Shown one piece after another: positions 26,301 through 33,571 of a DNA stretch of 64,000 nt. The stretch is taken from the NCBI GenBank assembly GCA_021325495.1, contig JAJPGZ010000009.1, positions 124,001 to 188,000 of the forward strand, in the 5' to 3' direction. Below the pieces are notes generated by a model. It was not told where the DNA came from, did not search any database, and saw nothing but the letters and a program-made list of their open reading frames with translations. Made by a program: the position numbers and the translations under genes. Position 1 is the stretch's first letter; each line of letters opens with the position of its first letter. Source of the stretch: Spartobacteria bacterium (GTDB lineage Bacteria; Verrucomicrobiota; Verrucomicrobiia; Chthoniobacterales; UBA10450).

Positions 26301-28429
26301 TCAGCGGAGGTGTTGGATCGAATGTGACCGGTATCACCGAGAACAGCACCACCTCAGCGCTCACCATCAGCACCAACGCTATCAACGCGAACAGCAGCGG
26401 AACGACTCTCACGAACAGCAGCGGTACCAAGCTGCTTACAGTCGCTAGCGGCGTTGTGGGCACCGGCAATCTTGTGTTGAACAACAACAGCTCGACCGAC
26501 GGCGGTATTACCCTGTCAGGAACTAGCATCAACAACGTTGGCGGTATTACCAATTCTGGCAGTGGCAGCGGAAACACAAACATTACTGCAGTGATTGGGT
26601 CGAATGTGACTGGCGTCACCGAAAACGGTAGTTCCGCTTTGTTCCTTTCTGCGCAGAACACTTACTCGGGTGCAACGAACCTAACTGGCGGCTCGATCAT
26701 TCTGGGCTCTTCCTCTACCGTGTCGAGCGGCGCACTGGTGAGCGGAGCTGTTGGAACCGGTGTGTTACATCTTGGATCAGGAAGCAATTCGGCGACGCTT
26801 ACGACCGATATCGCCGGGACGCGGACGATTCAAAACAGCATTAGCTTGGACGGAGATATGGCCTTCGCTGTCGGGTCCGGACAAGCCAGCGGGCGTATCG
26901 CCCTCGATGTCGCTACCGGGCTGACTACCCCGAATACTTTTGTGCTGACACGCACTAATCAGCTTACGGTTAATTCCAATGAGGTGGTTGACTTCATTGG
27001 CGCCCTATCGGGATCTGGTTTCGGATTTACAAAGCTCGGCGCCGGAACGCTCAACCTCGGAGTTATCAGCGGCGGCGTTGGCGCCGATACAAGTATCAAT
27101 ACATTTAGCGGCCCTGTTACGATCAGTGCCGGCACGGTGAACCTGCGCAAGGCATCGGGCGTCAACGCCATCGCGGGCGACGGTAATCCCGCGACGACTG
27201 ATATCACGATTAACGGTGGCACTTTGCACTGGGATCAAAACGAACAGCTCGATAACACGGCGACCATTGTGATCAGTAGTGGGACCGCCGACCTCGGCGG
27301 CAAGACTGAAACGCTTGGCACGTTGATCAATAATGGGGGCACGTTTCAAACGGGCAGTGGTCACTTGATTGGCACGACTGCGTCAATTCAGTGGAACGGC
27401 GGCACGAATACAATCAATGCCGGCGGCATTATAGAAGACGGCCACATTACGATCACCGGCGGAACGAACATCGTTAATGGAGGATCTACCGAGGGTCTGC
27501 TCCACCTATTGAGCGGAGGAATAGGCCTGCAAATGACCGGCGCCACCTTGACGCTAAATTCCGACAACAGCAATCCCGGCCGGCTTTGGCTGGAAGGTGA
27601 CGTCAGCACTGCGGCCTCGTCGACAACTTCGACAATCGCTAATGGGCTTTCGAATACGAAAACGGGTGTAGTCGATCTTGGCGCCGGTAGCCGCACATTC
27701 ACTGTCGCGGACGGCGCGGCGACAACCGATCTTCTGGTTACGGCAAAGATTACAAATGGCAGCTTGGTCAAAGCCGGCGCTGGCAACATGCAGCTGTCCG
27801 GCCCGAACACGTATACGGGCTCGACGACAATCAACGGCGGCACGCTAACGGCGGATGTGGGAACATTGGTTTCCAGCTCTGGTGTGACAGTGAATTCCGG
27901 AGGCACATTGCTCCTAAACGGCAACGGCCGGCACCTTGGAGCAAATGCGCCTGTCGTACTAAACGGTGGCACGTTTAATACCGGCGGGTTTTCTGAGCCT
28001 GGCGCCGGAGCGGGCAGCGCGGCCGCGAATGCGATTGGCGCCTTAACGCTTACGCTTAATTCCACGATTGATTTCGGAGCCGGCAGCACAAGCATTCTCG
28101 AGTTTGCCGGACTCGGCGCGCATACGGCGATCACTGGCGCTGATCTAGCAGTGATCAACTGGGACCGCACCATCGGCCCGAATCCCGTCGGAAGCGGCGA
28201 CGGACTTTATTTCATCGGGACATCCACGGACTTTGTGACGAAGTTCGATCAGAGCGATGTGAGCTTCAATGGCATCACGGGATACGCGGTTTTCGACTAT
28301 GTCGGCTACTACGAAGTCGTCGGGCTAACGGCAGTACCGGAACCGAGCACGTGGGTCGCGGGATCTCTCGCCCTATTGGCGCTCGCTTATTCGCAGCGGC
28401 GGCGATTGTCGATCTTGCGTAAGCGGTAG
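23360..28429 (+). CDS. Giant PEP-CTERM surface protein with autotransporter-associated beta-strand repeats
   Basis: 1,689 residues from ATG 23360 (the frame is open from 23306, but this start gives a clean signal peptide, MKIKVGSLRGRVVAICAAAF through about residue 30). The body is Gly/Thr/Ser/Asn-rich with passenger-type repeats of the form GxGxLTLSGxNxYxGxTxIxxG at about residues 330, 465, 1095 and 1475. The C-terminus is a textbook PEP-CTERM signal: VPEPSTW at 1659-1665, a hydrophobic stretch, and the basic tail SQRRRLSILRKR. The exosortase 2 kb upstream should process it for surface attachment or release. The tail's LSIL is encoded by a TGTCGATCTT copy, yet the 5 kb body is otherwise free of exact copies. 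Probable adhesin or matrix protein. Confidence 0.88.
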   Translation: MKIKVGSLRGRVVAICAAAFMAAALTQSRAGTIDWDGDNGVGNFTFDNNWFGDNNPNNFGGWVSSNNLQFQFNNGNATSLFYNYGGYRDIGDIKFLSTFNTGAGPLNNNGLGSITWNGDGNGLNFNQRLENSSTSTLVIGSMNFSGAKFGAGQIELNPINGDIIFNSTSSIFNDNAKPYMVFGGGGHTLKLSNVLGVGGNAAAVSLTDQSNNIVVIDASQIYTGDTTVNAGRIELTQNGGVAGAIKIGNTSGSATAELRLTDADGGFSENANITVNPTGTGTRTISSTNTSGTNTLTGTLTLSTGVTVNVSDASGTLALTNTVSSTGGLTKTGPGTLTLSGTNSYSGVTTISGGILSANTLANGLSNSSIGASSNVAGNLVIDGGTLQYTGAATSSDRLFTIGTSGATLDASGSGAINFNNGGTILRTPTSGSRTLTLTGTNTGANTLGDLLSDPSTGTLSVIKNGAGQWVLNKNNTFTGGLTINQGVLRGESSGGAFGTGAITLAGGELQTAVGNTNFGNNTVVSGNAQITSDRVGTGAAFTATFGTLSIGAQTLTIAKGSNVTSGTAGVTFGATTLAGNATFNVGSGALLTLGNISGGTNTLLLNSGAGSLTLAGTVSNTIGLLTATTGSLNLSKTSGNAIGANGLTVNGATATETASNQIDDIATLSVSSGSFGIGTFSDTIGNLNVTGGSVTATSGVLTIASTGTTSISNPTTFSANLVTGTSGLSLTSGTLSGALTLNGNLTVSATGAGSILSGGITVNAAESWTNNNATTLGVSSAVTYNNQLTLNSGSFTFNAAGTGAGGVKLATGSTAVNASTGAIFGTGTLEFNGGTYRNSTAGTDRSLSNLFSITGDSIFDAAGSGGSNTFTGGGTTTGNRTLTINTSTTSFNTGTLTLGGNLTLQGTGTAAFGGALSVGGGNRILATSLGNALTISGGITGTGNMTLDANSSAAINVTTAAVNNSGTLTNAGTGAGTTTISGGVGSNVTGITENSTTSALTISTNAINANSSGTTLTNSSGTKLLTVASGVVGTGNLVLNNNSSTDGGITLSGTSINNVGGITNSGSGSGNTNITAVIGSNVTGVTENGSSALFLSAQNTYSGATNLTGGSIILGSSSTVSSGALVSGAVGTGVLHLGSGSNSATLTTDIAGTRTIQNSISLDGDMAFAVGSGQASGRIALDVATGLTTPNTFVLTRTNQLTVNSNEVVDFIGALSGSGFGFTKLGAGTLNLGVISGGVGADTSINTFSGPVTISAGTVNLRKASGVNAIAGDGNPATTDITINGGTLHWDQNEQLDNTATIVISSGTADLGGKTETLGTLINNGGTFQTGSGHLIGTTASIQWNGGTNTINAGGIIEDGHITITGGTNIVNGGSTEGLLHLLSGGIGLQMTGATLTLNSDNSNPGRLWLEGDVSTAASSTTSTIANGLSNTKTGVVDLGAGSRTFTVADGAATTDLLVTAKITNGSLVKAGAGNMQLSGPNTYTGSTTINGGTLTADVGTLVSSSGVTVNSGGTLLLNGNGRHLGANAPVVLNGGTFNTGGFSEPGAGAGSAAANAIGALTLTLNSTIDFGAGSTSILEFAGLGAHTAITGADLAVINWDRTIGPNPVGSGDGLYFIGTSTDFVTKFDQSDVSFNGITGYAVFDYVGYYEVVGLTAVPEPSTWVAGSLALLALAYSQRRRLSILRKR

Positions 28430-28469
28430 ACGGATTTTTCCCGATCTGCGATAATCGGCCCCCCGCCCG

Positions 28470-29957
28470 GTGAGATATCTTGTTCCTATTTTTTTCCTGG
28501 CGGCGTTTGCTTTAACGCCGGTTGTTCGCGCTGACATTGTCTGGTCGAGTGGAACGAACACCGTTCCTGCAGACACGACACAGGCAGATAGTCACATCGT
28601 CATCACTGGCGGCACCAACACGGTGCTGGGAACGCTCGGACCTCCCGCGGGTGCGAATGGCGGAACGTTGCAACTGAATCTCGGCGGCGCCGGACTCGAA
28701 ATCACCGGCGCGACACTGACGCTGAATTCGGACGATAGCTCGCCCGGTCGATTGTTAGTTCAGGGGCATGTCTCGACCTTTGCTGCATCGACGACGGCGT
28801 TGATCGCGACGGCCGGCGCGGGTGCGAATGCAGGAGTTGTCGATCTTGGATTCGGCACGCAACTTTTCACGATCGCGCCCGGCAACGTCCCCTCCTCCGG
28901 ACCGGACTTGAGCATTACGGCGAACGTTTCGAGCGGCGGGATCGAAAAGAACGGCGGTGGAATTATCGCCCTCAGCGGCGCGAACACCTACACCGGCGGG
29001 ACGCTGCTTGATGCCGGAACGTTTTATATAAACGGCGCGACCGCGATCGGCTCCAGCTTTTTCACCATCAACGGGCCGAACACAACTATCGACAACACCA
29101 GCGGCGGACCAATTACCCTAACGAACAACAACCAGTTCAATCTGACCGCGGGCGATTTTAATTTTACCGGCACAAACGATCTCAATCTTGGAACCGGCAT
29201 TTTCGTCATGACCAATGCGGATCGCACAGTGAACGTCGTAAACAGCAGCGCGACGTTGACGATCGGTGGACGCATTCAGGATGCCGGTCAGAGCCGCGGC
29301 TTGACGAAGACTGGAACGGGAACGCTAGTGCTCGGCGGTAACAGCCTATACACCGGTCCGACCAACTTTAACGCCGGCGCCGTTGTGCTTAACGGATCGT
29401 TAGGCAATACGACGGTTGCGGTTGGTGCAAACGGCGCGCTGATCAACAACGGCGTCCTGAACAACAACGTGTCCGTCAGCGGCGTGTTGACCGGCACAGG
29501 AACAATTCACGGGTCGCTTGTGATTAACAACGGCGGCCAGGTTAACGTCAGTGGAGGAACTTTGACCGTCGATGGCGCGATCACGAACAATGGTCTGTTC
29601 GTTTTGCGGCAAGGCGCGCAAGTCGGTGGCCTTACCGGTTTCGTGAACAATGGCACTGTCGATCTTACGACGGCCGGTGCATTCAATCCGCCGAACTTCA
29701 CGAACAACGGCACGATCATCGATTCATCGGTCGTAAAAGCGAAGACTGCGGCTCGGGCAGGATCGACATTTACCATCACGATCGATTCGTACACCGGGCA
29801 TACGTATCAACTGCAAAAATCGACGACTACACCTGCGGGTGCGAACTTCAGCGGCGTTGGCGCGGCGAAACAAGGCAGTACCGGCACTGTATTGACATTT
29901 ACAGATTCAACCGCCACCGGCACTGCCTCTTTCTATCGCATCGTAGTCGATCCGTAA
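28470..29957 (+). CDS. Secreted autotransporter-associated beta-strand repeat protein
   Basis: 495 residues from a GTG start at 28470; the signal peptide MRYLVPIFFLAAFALTPVVRA is obvious apart from its weak ribosome site. Repeats such as GIIALSGANTYTGGTLLDAG and LTKTGTGTLVLGGNSLYTG are of the passenger type. Its first third closely matches the C-terminal third of the preceding giant protein (both have TGATLTLNSD followed by SPGRL or NPGRL and a VVDLG strand), suggesting duplication. It has no PEP-CTERM tail; instead it ends in a beta-rich module with YQLQKS and a final SFYRIVVDP like the next three proteins. Genome words at 28838 and 29657 encode VDL. Confidence 0.8.
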   Translation: MRYLVPIFFLAAFALTPVVRADIVWSSGTNTVPADTTQADSHIVITGGTNTVLGTLGPPAGANGGTLQLNLGGAGLEITGATLTLNSDDSSPGRLLVQGHVSTFAASTTALIATAGAGANAGVVDLGFGTQLFTIAPGNVPSSGPDLSITANVSSGGIEKNGGGIIALSGANTYTGGTLLDAGTFYINGATAIGSSFFTINGPNTTIDNTSGGPITLTNNNQFNLTAGDFNFTGTNDLNLGTGIFVMTNADRTVNVVNSSATLTIGGRIQDAGQSRGLTKTGTGTLVLGGNSLYTGPTNFNAGAVVLNGSLGNTTVAVGANGALINNGVLNNNVSVSGVLTGTGTIHGSLVINNGGQVNVSGGTLTVDGAITNNGLFVLRQGAQVGGLTGFVNNGTVDLTTAGAFNPPNFTNNGTIIDSSVVKAKTAARAGSTFTITIDSYTGHTYQLQKSTTTPAGANFSGVGAAKQGSTGTVLTFTDSTATGTASFYRIVVDP

Positions 29958-30007
29958 GCAACAAGTCTTTGAGTGACGCCTACTTGGCGGGACACTATAA
30001 TCGACAG

Positions 30008-33000
30008 ATGCGTCGTCTCGCGCTCTCCGTCGCATTGTCGATCTTAGCAGGCGTCGCGACGAACGCGCAGACGCCAATCGTGCTCGAGGCGGAGGCTTAC
30101 ACGCAGAATCTCTCGCCGCGATCATCCCACGATTGGAGTTTCAGCAACATCACTTCGGGTTTCAGCGGGCTCGGCTACATGGAAGCGACGCCTAACAATG
30201 GCGCAAACATCGCGGCCGGATCGAACAGCCCGGAGCTGCAATTTACAGCCAATTTTGCGAACAGCGGCACACATTACATTTGGATTCGCGGTTACGGCGC
30301 CAGCGTCAATGATGACTCAATTCACGTCGGAATCGACGGCGCTTCGTCAGTCGCGATGACATTAACGACGACCGGCGCGTGGCAATGGAGCAATTCACTT
30401 CAGTCGAGCGGCGTTGCAACTCTCAACGTGCCGAGCGCCGGCAATCACACGATTAATGTCTGGATGCGCGAAGACGGGATGCGCATTGATCGCGTGCTCC
30501 TGACGACGCTTTCGACTTTCGCCGCCCATAGCGGAAACGCCTGGCACATTCCCGACAGCACCGAGAGCGGCGCAGTCCCTGGCGGAATGCGCAATCCTCT
30601 GAACGTCATCGCAGGATCGACAATCGCTATTTACAACGGATCGCAGTTCCAGGGCAGCGGCGGCGATCCCGGCAATCAACTCCAAACCGGATCGACCATT
30701 TTCTACAAGCGCACGACGGACGCGAATTGGTCGTCGGTGTCGATGACATTTCAGTCGCAGGGAAGCGGCGGGACGGTAAACAATAAATATTACGCGGGAA
30801 CGTTGCCGGCGTTTAGCGGCGGCGATGTCGTGCAATATTATCTGAAGATTCCGTTCAGTGATCATCTGCCGACGTTCATATACGGAACCGATTCGCAATC
30901 GAATGCGACAGAGATCGAAACTATTGCGCAAGCGAATCCGTTTACATTCGCGGTCGCGGCCAGCGCGCATCCGGGCAACAACACCTTGAATTTGCCCGCG
31001 AATTTGCCGTCAGCGTCCGGTTACACAATCGAAAATGCGCTCGGCGCATTGACATTCAGCGCACCGATCGCGATCGCGGTCCCGCCCGGCGAAACAAATC
31101 GGCTCTTCGTCGTCGAGCGTGGCGGCACCATTCAGGTCGTAAAGAATCTAAACACGACGCCGACGAAACAGACGTTTCTCGACTTGAATGCGGTGCTAGC
31201 CGCGATCAGCGGCGGCACGTTATCAACTTCGGGCGAACAGGGCCTGCTCGGCCTCGCCTTTCATCCGAACTACGCGACGAACGGTTACTTCTACATCTTC
31301 TACAGCGTCACGATTAACGACGGCGGCACGAATCACACGTTCGAGCGTATCGCGCGTTTTCAGGTGCAGGCCGGTAATGCCGACGCGGCCGACACAACCA
31401 CGCAGACGCCTTTGATTTCGCAATTGGACGAGGCCGATAATCACAATGGAGGCGATCTGCACTTTGGTCCGGACGGTTATCTTTATGTTTCGTTAGGCGA
31501 CGAAGGCGGCGCGAACGATTCCTTCGACAACGCGCGCTTCATCAACAAGGATTTCTTCAGCGCGATCTTGCGGTTAGATGTCGATCTTAAGCCCGGAAGT
31601 CTGACGTCGAATGCGCATTCGCAGGCGTCGGCGACGTATCCATCGGCCGTTCACGCCGGCACCTACAAGATCCCGGCCGACAATCCGTTCATCGGCGCGA
31701 CTTCGCATAATGGATTGACGTTTACTTCCGACACGGTGCGGACGGAATTTTGGGCCTGTGGTTTGCGCAATCCGTTCCGCTTTTCGTTCGATCCGCCGAC
31801 CGGCCGCATGTTCATCGCCGATGTCGGACAGGATGCATGGGAGGAGATCGACATCGGGCAGGCGGGCGCGGATTACGGTTGGAGTTACTACGAAGGGAAC
31901 CACAACGGCCCGCGCATCGGCAGTTTGCCTAACAACACCAGCTACGTCTTCCCGATTTACGAGTACGGTCACGGCGGCGGAAATTTCCAAGGCAATGTCG
32001 TCACCGGCGGCGTGATTTATCGCGGGTCGAAATTTAACGAGCTGTTCGAGGAGTACATCTTTTGCGATGAAGGCAGCGGCCACATCTGGGCGTTGAAGCA
32101 AAATGGATCGACCTGGACGCCGACGCTGCTCGCGACCGAGTCGAGCATTGTTTCGTTCGGCACCGATCCGCGCAACGGCGACGTTTTATTCGCCAACATC
32201 GCGAACGGACGCATCGAGCGTCTCGTGCGCACCGGCACGACAGGCACGCCACCGCCCGCGCTCCTTTCACAAACCGGCGCGTTCTCCAATCTCGCGATCC
32301 TCACGCCTAACAACGGCATCATCGCCTACACGCCGAATGTTCCGTTCTGGTCGGATTACGCGATCAAGACGCGTTGGTTCAGTATTCCGAATCCAAACGC
32401 TTCGATGATTTTTAATCAGGATGCTAACTGGAATTTTCCGACGGGCAGCGTCTGGATCAAACATTTCGAACTGGAAACGGTGCGCGGCGATCCGAGCTCG
32501 CGACGGCGACTCGAGACGCGTTTTATCGTAAAAACGAGCAACGGCAGCTACGGCATCACTTACAAATGGCGGGCGGATAATTCGGATGCCGATCTTGTCG
32601 CCGAGTCGGGGCTCGATGAAGTCATTCCGGTCACGGTCAACGGGAATGCGACCACGCAGACATGGCATTATCCGAGTTGGAACGAGTGTCGCACCTGCCA
32701 CACCGCGGTCGCCGGCCACGCGCTCAGTTTCAACACCCGCCAGATCAACCGCACGAACACATACGGAGCGCAGTCCATCAACCAGATCCAGTATCTGAGC
32801 GACAACGGATATTTTCTGACGCCGGTTACTGGCATCAGCAACATGCCGGCGTTCGCGCAAGCGACCGACACGACGCAAAGCCTCGAATGGCGCGCGCGTT
32901 CGTACTTCGCGGTCAACTGCGTGCAATGTCATCAACCGGCCGGCGCCGCGCTCGGCAACTGGGATGCGCGACCGACGACGCCGACCGACTCGGCGAACAT

Positions 33001-33571
33001 GATCAACGGTCTCCTCGCCGACAATCGCGGCGATCCGCTGAACAAATTCGTCGTGCCTAACGACACCGGGCACTCCATGGCGCTAAAGCGGATCCAGGGC
33101 AACGGCGTTCCACGCATGCCTCCACTGGATTCGAACGAGCTCGATCCGACTGCGATCCAGCTTCTCACGGATTGGATCACACAATCGTTACCGGTGCGGC
33201 AGAGCTTCGCCGATTGGCAAGTTTTCTATTTTGGATCGACATCGAACCCAGACGCGGCCGCGAATGTCGATGCGGATCACGACGGCCACACAAATTACGA
33301 AGAGTTTCTCGCCTACACCAATCCGAATAGCGCGGCGAGCGCGCCGCCGCCAGCCACGCTCAATTTCAACGGCAACGGATTGGAGTTGACGTTCACCCAG
33401 CCGGCGAACCGATCTGTTCTAGTCGAAACCAGCTTCGACCTAACGAATTGGAGTTTGTGGAATGTGTCCGGTAATTCGGCGATGTATCCGGAATCGGCGA
33501 CGCAACGAACTTTCGCAATTCCAAGCGGCATCGATCGCGAATTCTTCCGGCTGCGTCTCTCCGCGCCATGA
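30008..33571 (+). CDS. Secreted sugar dehydrogenase-cytochrome c fusion (GSDH plus HNE_0200-type domain)
   Basis: 1,187 residues from ATG 30008 with signal peptide MRRLALSVALSILAGVATNA. Next come two beta-rich modules resembling carbohydrate-binding domains (about 24-160 and 170-320), then a glucose/sorbosone dehydrogenase beta-propeller (about 345-720; LLGLAFHPNYATNGYFYI, HNGGDLHFGPDGYLYVSLGD, GLRNPFRFSFDPPTG). After it a domain like TIGR03806 (HNE_0200) carries two haem c sites, CRTCH at 894-898 and CVQCH at 971-975. The C-terminus has an Asp-rich DADHDGHTNYEEF calcium-type repeat and the shared terminal module ending EFFRLRLSAP. It probably oxidises sugars with PQQ in the periplasm and passes electrons to its own haems. 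The two cofactors are inferred. Confidence 0.83.
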   Translation: MRRLALSVALSILAGVATNAQTPIVLEAEAYTQNLSPRSSHDWSFSNITSGFSGLGYMEATPNNGANIAAGSNSPELQFTANFANSGTHYIWIRGYGASVNDDSIHVGIDGASSVAMTLTTTGAWQWSNSLQSSGVATLNVPSAGNHTINVWMREDGMRIDRVLLTTLSTFAAHSGNAWHIPDSTESGAVPGGMRNPLNVIAGSTIAIYNGSQFQGSGGDPGNQLQTGSTIFYKRTTDANWSSVSMTFQSQGSGGTVNNKYYAGTLPAFSGGDVVQYYLKIPFSDHLPTFIYGTDSQSNATEIETIAQANPFTFAVAASAHPGNNTLNLPANLPSASGYTIENALGALTFSAPIAIAVPPGETNRLFVVERGGTIQVVKNLNTTPTKQTFLDLNAVLAAISGGTLSTSGEQGLLGLAFHPNYATNGYFYIFYSVTINDGGTNHTFERIARFQVQAGNADAADTTTQTPLISQLDEADNHNGGDLHFGPDGYLYVSLGDEGGANDSFDNARFINKDFFSAILRLDVDLKPGSLTSNAHSQASATYPSAVHAGTYKIPADNPFIGATSHNGLTFTSDTVRTEFWACGLRNPFRFSFDPPTGRMFIADVGQDAWEEIDIGQAGADYGWSYYEGNHNGPRIGSLPNNTSYVFPIYEYGHGGGNFQGNVVTGGVIYRGSKFNELFEEYIFCDEGSGHIWALKQNGSTWTPTLLATESSIVSFGTDPRNGDVLFANIANGRIERLVRTGTTGTPPPALLSQTGAFSNLAILTPNNGIIAYTPNVPFWSDYAIKTRWFSIPNPNASMIFNQDANWNFPTGSVWIKHFELETVRGDPSSRRRLETRFIVKTSNGSYGITYKWRADNSDADLVAESGLDEVIPVTVNGNATTQTWHYPSWNECRTCHTAVAGHALSFNTRQINRTNTYGAQSINQIQYLSDNGYFLTPVTGISNMPAFAQATDTTQSLEWRARSYFAVNCVQCHQPAGAALGNWDARPTTPTDSANMINGLLADNRGDPLNKFVVPNDTGHSMALKRIQGNGVPRMPPLDSNELDPTAIQLLTDWITQSLPVRQSFADWQVFYFGSTSNPDAAANVDADHDGHTNYEEFLAYTNPNSAASAPPPATLNFNGNGLELTFTQPANRSVLVETSFDLTNWSLWNVSGNSAMYPESATQRTFAIPSGIDREFFRLRLSAP

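Noticed and set aside
23645-28173. Long minus-strand open frames opposite the giant repeat protein
   Set aside because: They mirror low-complexity Gly/Thr/Asn codons, are Val/Pro-rich without domains, and lie wholly inside a gene with a signal peptide and PEP-CTERM tail.
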